Origin: Dictyobacter aurantiacus | GTDB lineage: Bacteria; Chloroflexota; Ktedonobacteria; Ktedonobacterales; Ktedonobacteraceae | Length of the DNA: 64,000 nucleotides | Reading direction: 5' to 3' | Assembly (NCBI RefSeq): GCF_003967515.1 | Contig: NZ_BIFQ01000002.1 | Location: 558,001 to 622,000 of the forward strand | Shown: positions 33,238 through 41,978 of the stretch, one piece after another | Position numbering within the stretch: position 1 is the stretch's first letter | Layout of the letters: each line of letters starts with the position of its first letter | The notes under the pieces: generated by a model | What the model was told of the DNA's origin: nothing | Database searches by the model: none | The model's input: only the letters and a program-made list of their open reading frames with translations | Program-made: the position numbers and the translations under genes

Positions 33238-33247
33238 AGTATATACT
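33238..33247. promoter_or_regulatory. Possible autoregulatory palindrome
   Basis: AGTATATACT, a perfect 10-bp palindrome 51 bp before the repressor start, in a TATA-rich stretch likely to hold its promoter. Confidence 0.35.
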
Positions 33248-33327
33248 ATAGAGTGTAGAAGCGTCAATACGCCCCTTTTGCATATAGGGTTATTTAAGAA
33301 TGTGTGTTAATACCGCTACTCCATTTT

Positions 33328-33399
33328 TATATTGGATTGTGTATGCATCCTCCCAAACGTGTGCACACGTTTGGGAGGATGCATACACAATCCAATATA
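33328..33399. repeat. 72-bp perfect palindrome with no loop
   Basis: Every base pairs about the centre 33363/33364 (36-bp arms). It lies in the divergent region between the repressor and the lipoprotein gene, without the conserved flanks of family A, but like family A copy 6 it is loopless. Able to extrude as a cruciform or act as a bidirectional terminator. Confidence 0.9.
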
Positions 33400-33453
33400 T
33401 GTTATATTTTAAGCGAAGAAACCTTTTTCTGATAAATTGAGGCGATGCTCACT

Positions 33454-33482
33454 TGACACGCGAATATACACTAGTGTATTAT
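33454..33482 (+). promoter_or_regulatory. Promoter with overlapping operator of the sugar ABC operon
   Basis: TTGACA (33454-33459), 17-bp spacer, TATTAT (33477-33482): a strong sigma-A-type promoter. The perfect palindrome ATACACTAGTGTAT (33466-33479) covers the spacer and the start of the -10, the right place for repression by the divergent GntR/LacI-type protein. Confidence 0.75.
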
Positions 33483-33581
33483 CCCATCTATAAGCTAATG
33501 TATATAGGTGGACAATGATGTTCGCTTATATACATGCTCAACCGATAAGCATGCATCACAGGTTGAACTGGAGTGGCACCG

Positions 33582-34145
33582 ATGAAGGACCAATGGCGTC
33601 TCTACTTGAGTTTAATTATATCCATCGCATGTTTCACTTCCTGCACGGCTGGCACAAAGGATGTGGCCGCCGGTCCTGTAGTCCCTCCCACTTCCCTGTA
33701 CACTGCGGCAGTCGCGTGGTCGCAGGCCACTTTTTCGCTCTCCGGCGCAACGCCACAAAGCTATCGCCTGCGGTCAACGGCCACGCTTTCTAAACTCAGG
33801 CACGGACATAAAGAGTTTACCATTGATATTGTGGACGCAGAACGCTCCCTGATTATTGTGTTTTACGGCTATAGCGGACCCGCGACCTACACACTCACCA
33901 ATCAGGTCAATGGTGGTGATGTCAGGATTGCATCGGGCAAACAATACTGGGACCTGGCTCTCATCCCCTCGCTCTCCTGCGCACTCATCATCCGGTCGGA
34001 TACACCGACGACAAGCCCTGGCATCAACCATATGCGTGGACAGTTTACCTGCCCGACCCTACCGGCCGGGCATTCTAATATATCGCAGCACGCGGTTGCC
34101 ATCGACAAAGGCCAGTTCGATATCTCAATCCTTGTCGAAAGCTAA
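33582..34145 (+). CDS. Secreted lipoprotein of unknown function
   Basis: 187 residues. Lipoprotein signal peptide with hydrophobic stretch LYLSLIISIACF and lipobox FTSC, so the mature N-terminal Cys should be lipidated and exposed outside the cell. The mature part is beta-rich (SQATFSLSGATPQSYRLRST, FTIDIVDAERSLIIVFYGY). First gene after the regulated promoter, hence probably in the sugar-uptake operon. Start 33582 has GGAG 9 nt upstream. Not recognised; may help bind or present substrate. Confidence 0.75.
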   Translation: MKDQWRLYLSLIISIACFTSCTAGTKDVAAGPVVPPTSLYTAAVAWSQATFSLSGATPQSYRLRSTATLSKLRHGHKEFTIDIVDAERSLIIVFYGYSGPATYTLTNQVNGGDVRIASGKQYWDLALIPSLSCALIIRSDTPTTSPGINHMRGQFTCPTLPAGHSNISQHAVAIDKGQFDISILVES

Positions 34146-34186
34146 CTAAATCTAGATGAAAGGAGGAGATAGCCATCATTCCTCTG

Positions 34187-34288
34187 GTGTGGATCTATGG
34201 ACGCCCACCACACCTCGTTCGCGTAGTATCAGGAACATCGTTGTACTTGATGATTCATGTATTTCCCGGGCAAAGGAGTGTCTCGTGA
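34187..34288 (+). other. Possible leader peptide before the solute-binding gene
   Basis: A strong SD-like AAAGGAGGAG (34159-34168) has no ATG at normal distance. The first usable start is GTG at 34187; its 33-codon frame ends with a TGA that overlaps the GTG start of the next gene (GTGA). This may be a coupled leader peptide or only a relic. Evidence is limited to these positions. Confidence 0.3.
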
Positions 34289-35664
34289 AAAAATCAACGC
34301 GATCTCTACATCTCTTCTCATTTGTCGCCCTGTTGATCTGCCTGGTGCCTCTACTCCAGGCCTGTGGCGGCTCTAGCGGGTCCAGCAGTGGCAACGGACC
34401 GGTCACCATTACGGTTGCCTATCAGCAGTTTGGCCCTCCACCGTATTATGAGCAGCAGTGGTGGCAGAGCGCCAAGACCAAGATTGAGGCCGCGCACCCC
34501 AATATCAAAATCAAGCTGATGCCGATTATCGCCGATGAAGGCAGCTATTATACCAAATTGGATCTGATGTTGCGTTCCAATAACGCACCCGACATCGTGC
34601 GTGAAGACAGCTTCCTGGTGGGTTCCGACGTCACCGCCGGCTACCTGACGCCCCTGGATTCCTATCTGAACAACTGGTCCGATTACAAAAACCAGTGGTT
34701 CCCCAGCATGCAGAAGATTACGACCTTCAACGGCAAGAACTATGGGGTCATGGATGGCACCGATGTACGCGCCATCTGGTACAACAAGGATATCTTCAAA
34801 AAGGCTGGTCTGCCCACCACCTGGCAGCCAAACAGCTGGGCCGATATCCTCTCCGCCGCCAATACCATCAAAAAGAAGGTCCCCAACGTCATTCCGATGA
34901 ACCTGTACTCCGGCGTACCCATGGACGAGGCTTCAACCATGCAGGGCTTCGAGATGCTGCTCTACGGCACCAAGGATACCCTCTACAATTATCAGACTGG
35001 CAAATGGGTCTCCTCCAGCACGGGCTTTAAAGACGCCTTGAACTTCGTCAAGCAGGTGTACAATCCGTCGAATCTGCTGGGACCCACCAACGATATTACC
35101 CTGAGCACTACCGCCGGCAATACCGTAGCCCAGCAGTTGATCCCGCAGGGCAAGCTGGCCATCGACATCGACGGCTCATGGCTGGGAGGCAACTGGGAGA
35201 CCGGTGGCGCCGCCCCGTGGCCGCAGTGGAAAGACACCATGGGACTGGCCAAGATGCCAACCCAGAATGGTCAGGACCCCAAATACGTCACGCTCTCCGG
35301 TGGCTGGGCCTACTCGATCGCGTCCCGCTCCGCCCATAAGGACCAGGCCTTTACCGTTATCCAGGAGGCCTTCGCTAAAGACCTGCTGGGCAAATACGAT
35401 ATCCAGACCAACGGCATCGCGCCGCGCAAGGATATTGTGAGCCTGCCTGAATACAGCGCCCTGCCCAACTTCCCATTCTTCACCCAACTGGTAAACTTCA
35501 CGCAGTTCCGCCCGGGCTTCCCGGCCTATCCCAAGATCTCGGTGCAGATCGACAACGCGATGCAGCAGGTGATGAGCGGCAAATCGACGGACGACGCCAT
35601 GTCGTCCTTCTCGCAATCGGTCCAATCGATAGCAGGTGCAGATAAAACGGAAACGCATCCGTGA
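34285..35664 (+). CDS. ABC-transporter extracellular sugar-binding lipoprotein
   Basis: 459 residues, family-1 solute-binding protein (MalE-like). Signal peptide (KKSTRSLHLFSFVALLICLVPLLQAC) shown by its hydrophobic core and lipobox LQAC, then a Ser/Gly linker and the binding fold: ITVAYQQFG, NAPDIVREDSFLV, VMDGTDVRAIWYNKDIFKKAGLPTT in part, LAIDIDGSWLGGNW and GGWAYSIASRSAHKDQA. GTG start with AAAGGAG 6 nt upstream. It delivers a sugar or oligosaccharide to the two downstream permeases. A 400-bp gap with a large hairpin separates it from them. Confidence 0.93.
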   Translation: MKKSTRSLHLFSFVALLICLVPLLQACGGSSGSSSGNGPVTITVAYQQFGPPPYYEQQWWQSAKTKIEAAHPNIKIKLMPIIADEGSYYTKLDLMLRSNNAPDIVREDSFLVGSDVTAGYLTPLDSYLNNWSDYKNQWFPSMQKITTFNGKNYGVMDGTDVRAIWYNKDIFKKAGLPTTWQPNSWADILSAANTIKKKVPNVIPMNLYSGVPMDEASTMQGFEMLLYGTKDTLYNYQTGKWVSSSTGFKDALNFVKQVYNPSNLLGPTNDITLSTTAGNTVAQQLIPQGKLAIDIDGSWLGGNWETGGAAPWPQWKDTMGLAKMPTQNGQDPKYVTLSGGWAYSIASRSAHKDQAFTVIQEAFAKDLLGKYDIQTNGIAPRKDIVSLPEYSALPNFPFFTQLVNFTQFRPGFPAYPKISVQIDNAMQQVMSGKSTDDAMSSFSQSVQSIAGADKTETHP

Positions 35665-35764
35665 CGAGGCGCTTGAAATGGGAGAAGGATCGCCCTGCTC
35701 CCCTTTCAGCCACAGCCAGCCAATCCTTATGGCAGTAACGGCGATGGGCCATATGAGTCACCCG

Positions 35765-36012
35765 AACTTTTGAAAAAGTTCCCAAAACCGGGGTGCAGGG
35801 TCCTCCCTGCCGGGGTGTGGGCGAGCATGCTGGGAGCATGCTCAAGTCCCCACAAAAACTTCTTTTTCTTCTTTTTCGCGCCGCCTGCGGCGGCGCGAGA
35901 GGAGAAGAAAGTGTGTGGGGACACCCCACACCCCGGCAGGAGGGCTAGCCGCCCTCCTGTACCTCCCGCATTGGGAGTGCGGAATCCGTTTTTAGGATTT
36001 TTCAAAAATCCT
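35765..36012. repeat. Family C repeat, copy 1 (large nested hairpin)
   Basis: Outer arms 35806-35821 and 35925-35940 (16 bp perfect) enclose GAGCATGCT-GGG-AGCATGCTC and a core hairpin centred on 35887 (CGCGCCGCC/GGCGGCGCG). Both ends carry small TTTT-AAAA hairpins (about 35764-35781 and 35995-36012). It lies between the binding-protein and first permease genes, where it could stop or protect the upstream mRNA. Confidence 0.8.
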
Positions 36013-36064
36013 GGATGGCTCATATCCGGCCTATCGCCCTTCCCATTGATGCAGGAGAATTTGT

Positions 36065-37015
36065 ATGCAGGTGGACACCCAAACGCCAGCGCAGGCCATC
36101 GAGGTCTCGGCGCGCACCATCAGGCGCAAGCGCAACCGGCAGCTACGCATCAGCCTGTTGTTTATGGCGCCCGCATTCCTGGTCATCCTCATTTTTATGC
36201 TGGGACCGGCGGTCTGGTCGGTCTACGTCTCTCTGACAAATATGGCCCTGACAGGCGTAGGAGCGGCCACCCCTCAATTCGTGGGCCTGGATAACTTTGT
36301 ACATATCTTTCACGACGGCGAATTTTACAACGCCTTCCGCGTCTCCCTGACCTACCTGGTCTTTTCGGCCCTGATCGGGCAGGCGGGTCTGGGGCTGCTG
36401 CTGGCCCTGCTGATGCGCCGGCGCAACATCGTCTTTAAGTCGGTGCTGGGCGCGATCATCGTGGCCGCCTGGGTAATTCCAGATGTGGTCGCGGGCTTCG
36501 TGTGGAGCGCCTTCCTGGCCGGCGGCCCACAGAGCGTGCTGGACCCTGGTTTGCTCAATAACATCTTCTCCACCTTCGGGCTCCCTAAACATGCCTGGCT
36601 GCAAGAATATCCGATGACCATGGTCATCATTGCCAACATCTGGCGCGGCACGGCCTTCTCGATGCTGCTGTACGCGTCCGCGCTCGAAAGCATTCCCCAG
36701 GAGCTGCTGGAGGCCTCCGCCATCGATGGCGCCAGCAGTTGGAACACGCTGCGCTACGTTATTATCCCCTTGATCAGGGGCGCCATCGGCACCGATCTGC
36801 TACTGATTACCCTGGCCACCCTCTCGGACTTCACACTGGTCTATGTGCTGACCGCGGGCAGCAATATGAATACAGAGTTGATGACGATCTATCAATACCG
36901 ACAGGCATTCCAGTTTTATCAGATCGGGTATGGCAGCGCCATCGCCTTGCTGATCATCGCAGCCGGAGCCATTCTATCCTTAATCTATACACGCATCCTG
37001 CGCGTGGATTTATAG
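36065..37015 (+). CDS. Sugar ABC transporter permease (MalF/UgpA type)
   Basis: 316 residues, six predicted helices after a basic cytosolic N-terminus (RRKRNRQLR). The inner-membrane EAA loop that contacts the ATPase is ELLEASAIDGASSWNTLRYV. AGGAG precedes the ATG at 36065. Forms the pore with the next gene's product. No ATPase gene is in the locus, so a shared MsmX/UgpC-type ATPase elsewhere must energise it. Confidence 0.94.
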   Translation: MQVDTQTPAQAIEVSARTIRRKRNRQLRISLLFMAPAFLVILIFMLGPAVWSVYVSLTNMALTGVGAATPQFVGLDNFVHIFHDGEFYNAFRVSLTYLVFSALIGQAGLGLLLALLMRRRNIVFKSVLGAIIVAAWVIPDVVAGFVWSAFLAGGPQSVLDPGLLNNIFSTFGLPKHAWLQEYPMTMVIIANIWRGTAFSMLLYASALESIPQELLEASAIDGASSWNTLRYVIIPLIRGAIGTDLLLITLATLSDFTLVYVLTAGSNMNTELMTIYQYRQAFQFYQIGYGSAIALLIIAAGAILSLIYTRILRVDL

Positions 37016-37033
37016 TTGTGAAGAGAGGTTCGC

Positions 37034-37852
37034 ATGTTTCGTCGAGCTATTATTTCCACGATCATTTATATCTTTCTGACCCTGCTGGGACTCTTCTTCC
37101 TGGTGCCCCTGCTGTGGCCGGTGCTGGCCAGTATCAATCCGGCGGCGACCCTGGCGGTAAAGTGGCCCACCGCGCCCAGCCTGAGCAACTATGCGACGAT
37201 TCTGACCAATGGCGTGGTCATCCCGCCCTTCACCAATAGCGCCATCATGGCCATCAGCACCATGATCCTGGTCGTCATCCTCTCGGGACTGGCCGCCTAT
37301 CCATTATCGCGCTTCCAGTTTCGCTTCAAAAACACCCTGATGCTGGGCGTGCTCTTCGCCAGCGCGCTCCCCATCCTGGCGCTGGTCACGCCGCTCTACG
37401 CCATGTATGTCTCTCTCAACCTGCAGGATACCCTGCAGGGAGTGATTCTCTTCTTCGTGGCCAGCGCGCTGCCGTTCAGCATCTGGCTGATGAAGAACTT
37501 TCTAGACTCGGTGCCCTATGAGCTGGAGGAGGCCGCCTGGATCGATGGGGCCTCGACCTTCACGGCTCTGATCCGCGTGGTGTTGCCGATCTGCGCCCCC
37601 GGCATCTCGGTGGTGGCGGTCTGGAGCTTCCTGGGGGCCTGGACCAACTTCTTCGTCCCGCTGATCCTGCTGCAGACGCAGGAGCTTGAGCCGGCCTCGG
37701 TCAATATCTACACCTTTTTTGGTAGCTATGGACAGGTCAACTATGGGCAGCTGGCCGCCTACGCCATGCTCTATGCCCTGCCGGCCGTGGCGCTCTACAC
37801 CCTGGTCTCGCGCTTCTTCGTCAAAGGCATCAGTGGTGGACTCAAAGGGTAG
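37034..37852 (+). CDS. Sugar ABC transporter permease (MalG/UgpE type)
   Basis: 272 residues, six helices, EAA loop YELEEAAWIDGASTFTALIR. Starts 18 bp after the first permease with GAGAGG upstream, so cotranscribed. Partner subunit of the importer. It is followed by a family C repeat rather than an ATPase gene. Confidence 0.94.
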   Translation: MFRRAIISTIIYIFLTLLGLFFLVPLLWPVLASINPAATLAVKWPTAPSLSNYATILTNGVVIPPFTNSAIMAISTMILVVILSGLAAYPLSRFQFRFKNTLMLGVLFASALPILALVTPLYAMYVSLNLQDTLQGVILFFVASALPFSIWLMKNFLDSVPYELEEAAWIDGASTFTALIRVVLPICAPGISVVAVWSFLGAWTNFFVPLILLQTQELEPASVNIYTFFGSYGQVNYGQLAAYAMLYALPAVALYTLVSRFFVKGISGGLKG

Positions 37853-37899
37853 GGGGTGTCAGACACACTTTTTACGGGAGTGCAGGGGCGCCCCCTATT

Positions 37900-38080
37900 G
37901 GCATCAATTAAGGGGTGCAGGGCGAGCATGCTGGGAGCATGCTCAAGTCCCCCTCTCTCCTTTCTCCTCTCGCGCCGCCTGCGGCGGCGCGAGAGGAGAA
38001 AAAGAAGTTTTTGTGGGGACACCCCACACCCCGGCAGGAGGGCTCGCCGCCCTCCTGCACCTCCCCCTTTGGGGCGCAGA
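37900..38080. repeat. Family C repeat, copy 2
   Basis: Nearly the same as copy 1: GAGCATGCT-GGG-AGCATGCTC, then a perfect 19-bp hairpin 37961-37979 / 37983-38001 with loop TGC, then GGGGACACCCCACACCCCGG and CCGCCCTCCTGCACCTCCC. It closes the sugar operon. Confidence 0.8.
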
Positions 38081-38231
38081 CGAAATCAGCTTTCAATGGA
38101 GGGGCAGGCATCTGGCTTATGGTATAAATGGGTGAGCGGACGCCTTTTTTCATACCGCCTTACAACTGTATTCGTCTATGCATATTGAAGACAATATATA
38201 TTTTCTATTCTTTAAATATAGAGAGATATCT

Positions 38232-40004
38232 ATGTTATTGCAAAAGAACACGCTGCTTCGCTATCTATTCCCGGCACTATTGCTTACCATCCTGACTGGT
38301 GGGGTCGTCATTGCTTTCTATGCCAACCATCCACGAGCGGAATTACTGGCCGATACATGGAGCTATCTCTATGTGGTTGATCGCATTAGTGTCGCGGGCC
38401 AGCTCGTCAATGCCTGGCGCCTGCCATGCTATCCCCTGTTTATTTCGGTGCTCTATGCGATCATGGGGCAGGGGAATATAGAGGCCGTGAGCATCGCGCA
38501 GGCGGTGCTGTTTGTGCTGGCCACGCTGGAGATCTATATTCTGGCGGCGCTCATCTTTCAGCGTCCCTGGCTGGCCTTCATATTGAGCTTGATGATGGGA
38601 ATCAATCTGACGCTGATCTCGTACGTCAAACCATTGATGACCGAGGGGATGGGGCTCTGGTTACTGGCTTCATTAACCCTGAGCGCCGTCCTGTTTATGA
38701 AGACCTTGCGGCGCCGCTGGCTCTGGTTGACGGCGTTGTGGATGCTGATCCTGTTTATGACGCGGCCCGAGTGGCTCTATCTACCGCCACTCCTCTTTGC
38801 CTATGTGCTCCTCCAGGCTTACAAGAAACAGCGCTTTCGCCGCCTGCTGCCGCACGCCCTGGCCGCGCTGGCCCTGATGTACGCCCTGGTTGGTGGCTAT
38901 ATCTATACCAACGCCACTCAGAACAACTTTGTCGGCACCACCTGGATTACTAATATCAACCTGGTGGGGAAAATTCTGCAGTACAATATGCAGGATCATG
39001 GTGATCCCTCTAATCCAGAGCACGTCATGATCGCGCACACGCTTGATAAGTATGTCAGACAGGGTATACGCGATCCGTATTATATGATGGCTCACGAACC
39101 AAAGTTGTTTGGCAACAATATCAGTGAGCCAGCGAAATACGCTGAATACATCATCCTGCACCACCCCAAGACCTTCGCCCTCGATACGGCACCTCTCTTT
39201 TTCAGTTCGCTGACAGCTTACGCACAGGAGTCGCTCGTCGATCCCACAGGGGTGCTGGGTCAGCCGCTAGCGGTACTACATAATGCATCCCAAATCTTTT
39301 ATGCCACGAACAGTCTGTTCCCCCTCTGTGTCCTGCTCTGGCTCGGCCTCCTCTACTTCAAAGGCACGCGCCGGCATCCGATAGTGCAGCTCATGGGGCT
39401 GTTAATATTGATATGTGTCTATGGAATTATGCTGACGACGGCGGGTGGCTATCGAGATTACGACTATATGCGTATCTACGTCCTCTTCGACCCCCTGCTG
39501 ATCGTCATCATCTGGGGCTTTCTGCTGTGGGGACTCTCGCTATTATGGAGAAAAGTAGTCGAACGGGTAACAACGCGAAAAAGTAAAAGCGGCCATATGC
39601 GCGGCCTGCTATTCTCCTGCTTATGTCTGATGGCGCTGATCTTGAGCGGCTGTGAGGGGGATCTGACTACGCCACCCACTAACCATAGCCTGACCCTGGT
39701 GTCCTGCCATCGCGAAGGCCGGGTGGGATTGCTCTTTATGCGCTTTGAGAATCGCGGGGTAGATGTCTCATCAAGCAGTGTGCAGCTGCTTTTTAAGACG
39801 CCATACACATCACAGCAGGTCAGCATGCATGTTGACCTGCCCCCGATTCCCAACAATCAAGAGAGGCTAGTCACCGTTGATGTGCCCGTTCACGGTCCCG
39901 ACTACTGGATGCCCAATAGTCCGGTAAAAGTCACGTTAAACCTGCCGCGAACCGACAGGCAACCTCAAAGCAACTTCACCACGGACTGCCATGATCCCAG
40001 CTAA
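38232..40004 (+). CDS. Polytopic membrane protein, glycosyltransferase-39-like, with C-terminal lipobox-like segment
   Basis: 590 residues. About ten or more helices in the first 450 residues; the loop YANHPRAELLADTWSYL after helix 1, with an acidic pair, and the general layout recall PMT/ArnT-type GT-C sugar transferases, but motifs are weak. A hydrophobic segment MRGLLFSCLCLMALILSGC (about 456-474) looks exactly like a lipoprotein signal and is followed by a soluble beta-rich domain of about 115 residues. No SD precedes that internal Met (39597). Start 38232 is chosen over 38178, without strong SD support. A terminator follows. Confidence 0.7.
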   Translation: MLLQKNTLLRYLFPALLLTILTGGVVIAFYANHPRAELLADTWSYLYVVDRISVAGQLVNAWRLPCYPLFISVLYAIMGQGNIEAVSIAQAVLFVLATLEIYILAALIFQRPWLAFILSLMMGINLTLISYVKPLMTEGMGLWLLASLTLSAVLFMKTLRRRWLWLTALWMLILFMTRPEWLYLPPLLFAYVLLQAYKKQRFRRLLPHALAALALMYALVGGYIYTNATQNNFVGTTWITNINLVGKILQYNMQDHGDPSNPEHVMIAHTLDKYVRQGIRDPYYMMAHEPKLFGNNISEPAKYAEYIILHHPKTFALDTAPLFFSSLTAYAQESLVDPTGVLGQPLAVLHNASQIFYATNSLFPLCVLLWLGLLYFKGTRRHPIVQLMGLLILICVYGIMLTTAGGYRDYDYMRIYVLFDPLLIVIIWGFLLWGLSLLWRKVVERVTTRKSKSGHMRGLLFSCLCLMALILSGCEGDLTTPPTNHSLTLVSCHREGRVGLLFMRFENRGVDVSSSSVQLLFKTPYTSQQVSMHVDLPPIPNNQERLVTVDVPVHGPDYWMPNSPVKVTLNLPRTDRQPQSNFTTDCHDPS

Positions 40005-40017
40005 TCCGTGATCACCA

Positions 40018-40057
40018 GCAGGCCAGGATACTATGCAAATGATGTATCCTGGCCTGC
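40018..40057 (+). terminator. Hairpin terminator
   Basis: Perfect 14-bp stem 40018-40031 / 40044-40057, 14 bp after the membrane-protein stop. No T run. The rest of 40058-40275 shows only a TATAAT at 40158-40163 without a good -35. Confidence 0.65.
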
Positions 40058-40275
40058 CTCCCTCTGCCTTCTTGCTCACCACCAGAAATCTACCTATCCT
40101 TTACAATATTTTTACAGATGAGCTCACAAAAAGCTGGTCATCAAGCGTTTAATTTGATATAATTGTGCATATGACTCTCCAACTGCAGCACCATAAATAG
40201 GATCTTTTCTATTCCACCATGTATCAAATTAGCGGCGCTTGATTACGAACTTTTACTCTGTATTGTAGCAAGCAG

Positions 40276-40307
40276 ACGCCCATAAGGGGCGCACCTACAG
40301 CGACAAT
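40276..40307 (+). repeat. Family B repeat, minimal copy
   Basis: GCCCATAAGGGGCGCACCTAC: half of the stem and the CACCTAC end, just before a small membrane-anchored protein gene. Confidence 0.5.
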
Positions 40308-40324
40308 GGCAAAGGAGGCGCTCC

Positions 40325-40942
40325 ATGCCAGCAACCTTTATACCTTTACACAACAACCATAGAGCCCCTCGCTACCCTGCGCTCGGGCATATATTCGCCT
40401 TGATAAATGAGCCCAGGGTACCACGCAGCTCGCGACAGACACAGACACGGCGTACAGACAAAGTGCTGCCGACGACCAGGACGCAGGAGACGCGCCAGCG
40501 CGTGCAGCAGAGGCGACCACCCAGGCACTGGCTGGTATCGCTGGGTCTGGGTATGGTCCTCATGTTGCTCCTGGTAGCGGCCTGGCAGTTTGTGCTGCCA
40601 CGCACGACCGCCGCCTACAACGATTGGCGCTATGGCAATCCGCGCACGTTTCAAATCGATGCCTTCGTGGGGCACGAGACGGTGGTGACCATCCCCAGCC
40701 ACTTTATCGTCTTGAATCTCAACGGCGATATTCAGGTCATTGAACTGCCGGGTGGCGACCAGAATAAGGTGCAGCGCTACCAGGTGACGCAGCTGTCGGG
40801 TCCGGCGGCAGCCAGCATCCCTGTCACGTTGGAGTTCGTGGACCCTAACCACACGCATCATCCCGATATGCTGGTGCATATTCAGGACGCGCAGATCCTG
40901 CTGAAGAATGTGAACGGCACCTTCAAGGTAGTCAACAGTTGA
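40325..40942 (+). CDS. Single-span membrane protein with basic N-terminus, unknown function
   Basis: 205 residues. Basic, low-complexity N-terminal 70 residues, one transmembrane helix (LVSLGLGMVLMLLLVAAWQFVL), then an outer beta-rich domain (TFQIDAFVGHETVVTIPSHF, IQVIELPGGDQNKVQRYQV). AAAGGAGG lies about 9 nt before the ATG. It lies convergent with the nucleotidyltransferase relic. Not recognised. Confidence 0.75.
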   Translation: MPATFIPLHNNHRAPRYPALGHIFALINEPRVPRSSRQTQTRRTDKVLPTTRTQETRQRVQQRRPPRHWLVSLGLGMVLMLLLVAAWQFVLPRTTAAYNDWRYGNPRTFQIDAFVGHETVVTIPSHFIVLNLNGDIQVIELPGGDQNKVQRYQVTQLSGPAAASIPVTLEFVDPNHTHHPDMLVHIQDAQILLKNVNGTFKVVNS

Positions 40943-40943
40943 A

Positions 40944-40981
40944 CGATGCCCGTATCCATTAACCCATGGATACGGGCATCG
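40944..40981. terminator. Hairpin terminator
   Basis: Perfect 16-bp stem 40944-40959 / 40966-40981, directly after the stop of the preceding gene and ahead of the convergent relic. Confidence 0.75.
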
Positions 40982-41034
40982 CCGCACACACATTTTGTCA
41001 ATAGAGACAACGAACCATCTTATCCCTCCACCGA

Positions 41035-41836
41035 TCAGGCAGATTGAAGGATGTGATTGCCGCGTCTGCGCACATATCTGATAAAGGCCAGTGTGGTCAG
41101 CATACGGGACAGCCGTGAGTGGTAGAGGGAAGGCTGCTCGGGATTGGTGACGCAGCCGCCATGCTTCGTCCAGCAGGCGGTGCCAGCTAGCGGGGAGGCG
41201 CTTACGCCAGCGCTGTAGAGCCGGAGATTTGGCGATAATCTCGCCATCTTCCAGGGTGGTCAAGATACGGCAGAGAGTCGTCACCGCGAACATCACCGAC
41301 TCATCGTCAAGGTAGAGGAAAGGGCGGTGCCGGGCCAATCCAGCCCAATATGTGTTCAGGTTATAGGACATCGCATCAACTATCTGAGACCAGTCCACCG
41401 CCAGCGGCAGGGTGGCATGGTCGGGTCCCAGGAGCGCGATGGCCTTATGTTGAAGAATCCACCACGTCACCGCGTTTTGATCTCCATAGCGGGCCGGATT
41501 AAACACGCCATTCTGAAAGTGTGGATAGGGGGCAACCTCTTGACGCGACTTTCCAAGCGCCTCCAGAGGCATATATGCCACCTCCAGTCGTCGAGCCAGC
41601 GGCTCCTCCTTCCGCAAGCTACGATGCGCGGCGGCGAAAGAGTCCAATTCAGTCGCGCTCCATTTCCTATGCGTCAAAATGACGACATCGATATCGCTGG
41701 TCAGCTCTTCAAAGGCCCCCAGGGCCGTAGAGCCACAGACGTACACGCCATAAATATGGTCTTGCACCGGCTCCAAAATATTGAGATATGCTTCCAGCAA
41801 AGGCTGTAACATCTGAGGTATAGCAGCATTGTGCAT
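41035..41836 (-). pseudogene. Nucleotidyltransferase (DUF4111 type) with a C-terminal frameshift
   Basis: The N-terminal part is intact: YGVYVCGSTALGAFEELTSDIDVVIL with the complete GS..SDID site, then the helical domain. Near 41125-41150 the homologous reading shifts to another frame, in which EQPSLYHSRLSRMLTTLAFIRYV ends at a stop at 41035; this is what related proteins have at their C-terminus. Without the shift the frame runs on to 40346 antisense to another gene, giving an unlikely 496 residues. The corrected protein would be about 266 residues. Either a real mutation or a sequencing error. Confidence 0.7.
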
Positions 41837-41929
41837 TACGATTTATACTCCGTTCCTTCTACTGTGAATAATCTATCATTTTACATGCAATAGGAAAGAG
41901 ATCGTTTTTAATGGAACGTACGCGCTCTG

Positions 41930-41978
41930 GTACAAGGCCGCTTCGCGGCAAGCGCCCGCAAGGGGCGCACCTACGATG
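41930..41978 (+). repeat. Family B repeat
   Basis: GGCCGCTTCGCGGC stem then GCGCCCGCAAGGGGCGC stem and CACCTACGA. The second stem differs wholly in sequence from the CCGGGGCAAGCCCGG form yet pairs equally well. Confidence 0.75.

Noticed and set aside
40346..41034. Extension of the nucleotidyltransferase frame to 496 codons
   Set aside because: It lies antisense to another gene and crosses a terminator hairpin; the family C-terminus is in another frame, so a frameshift is more likely.
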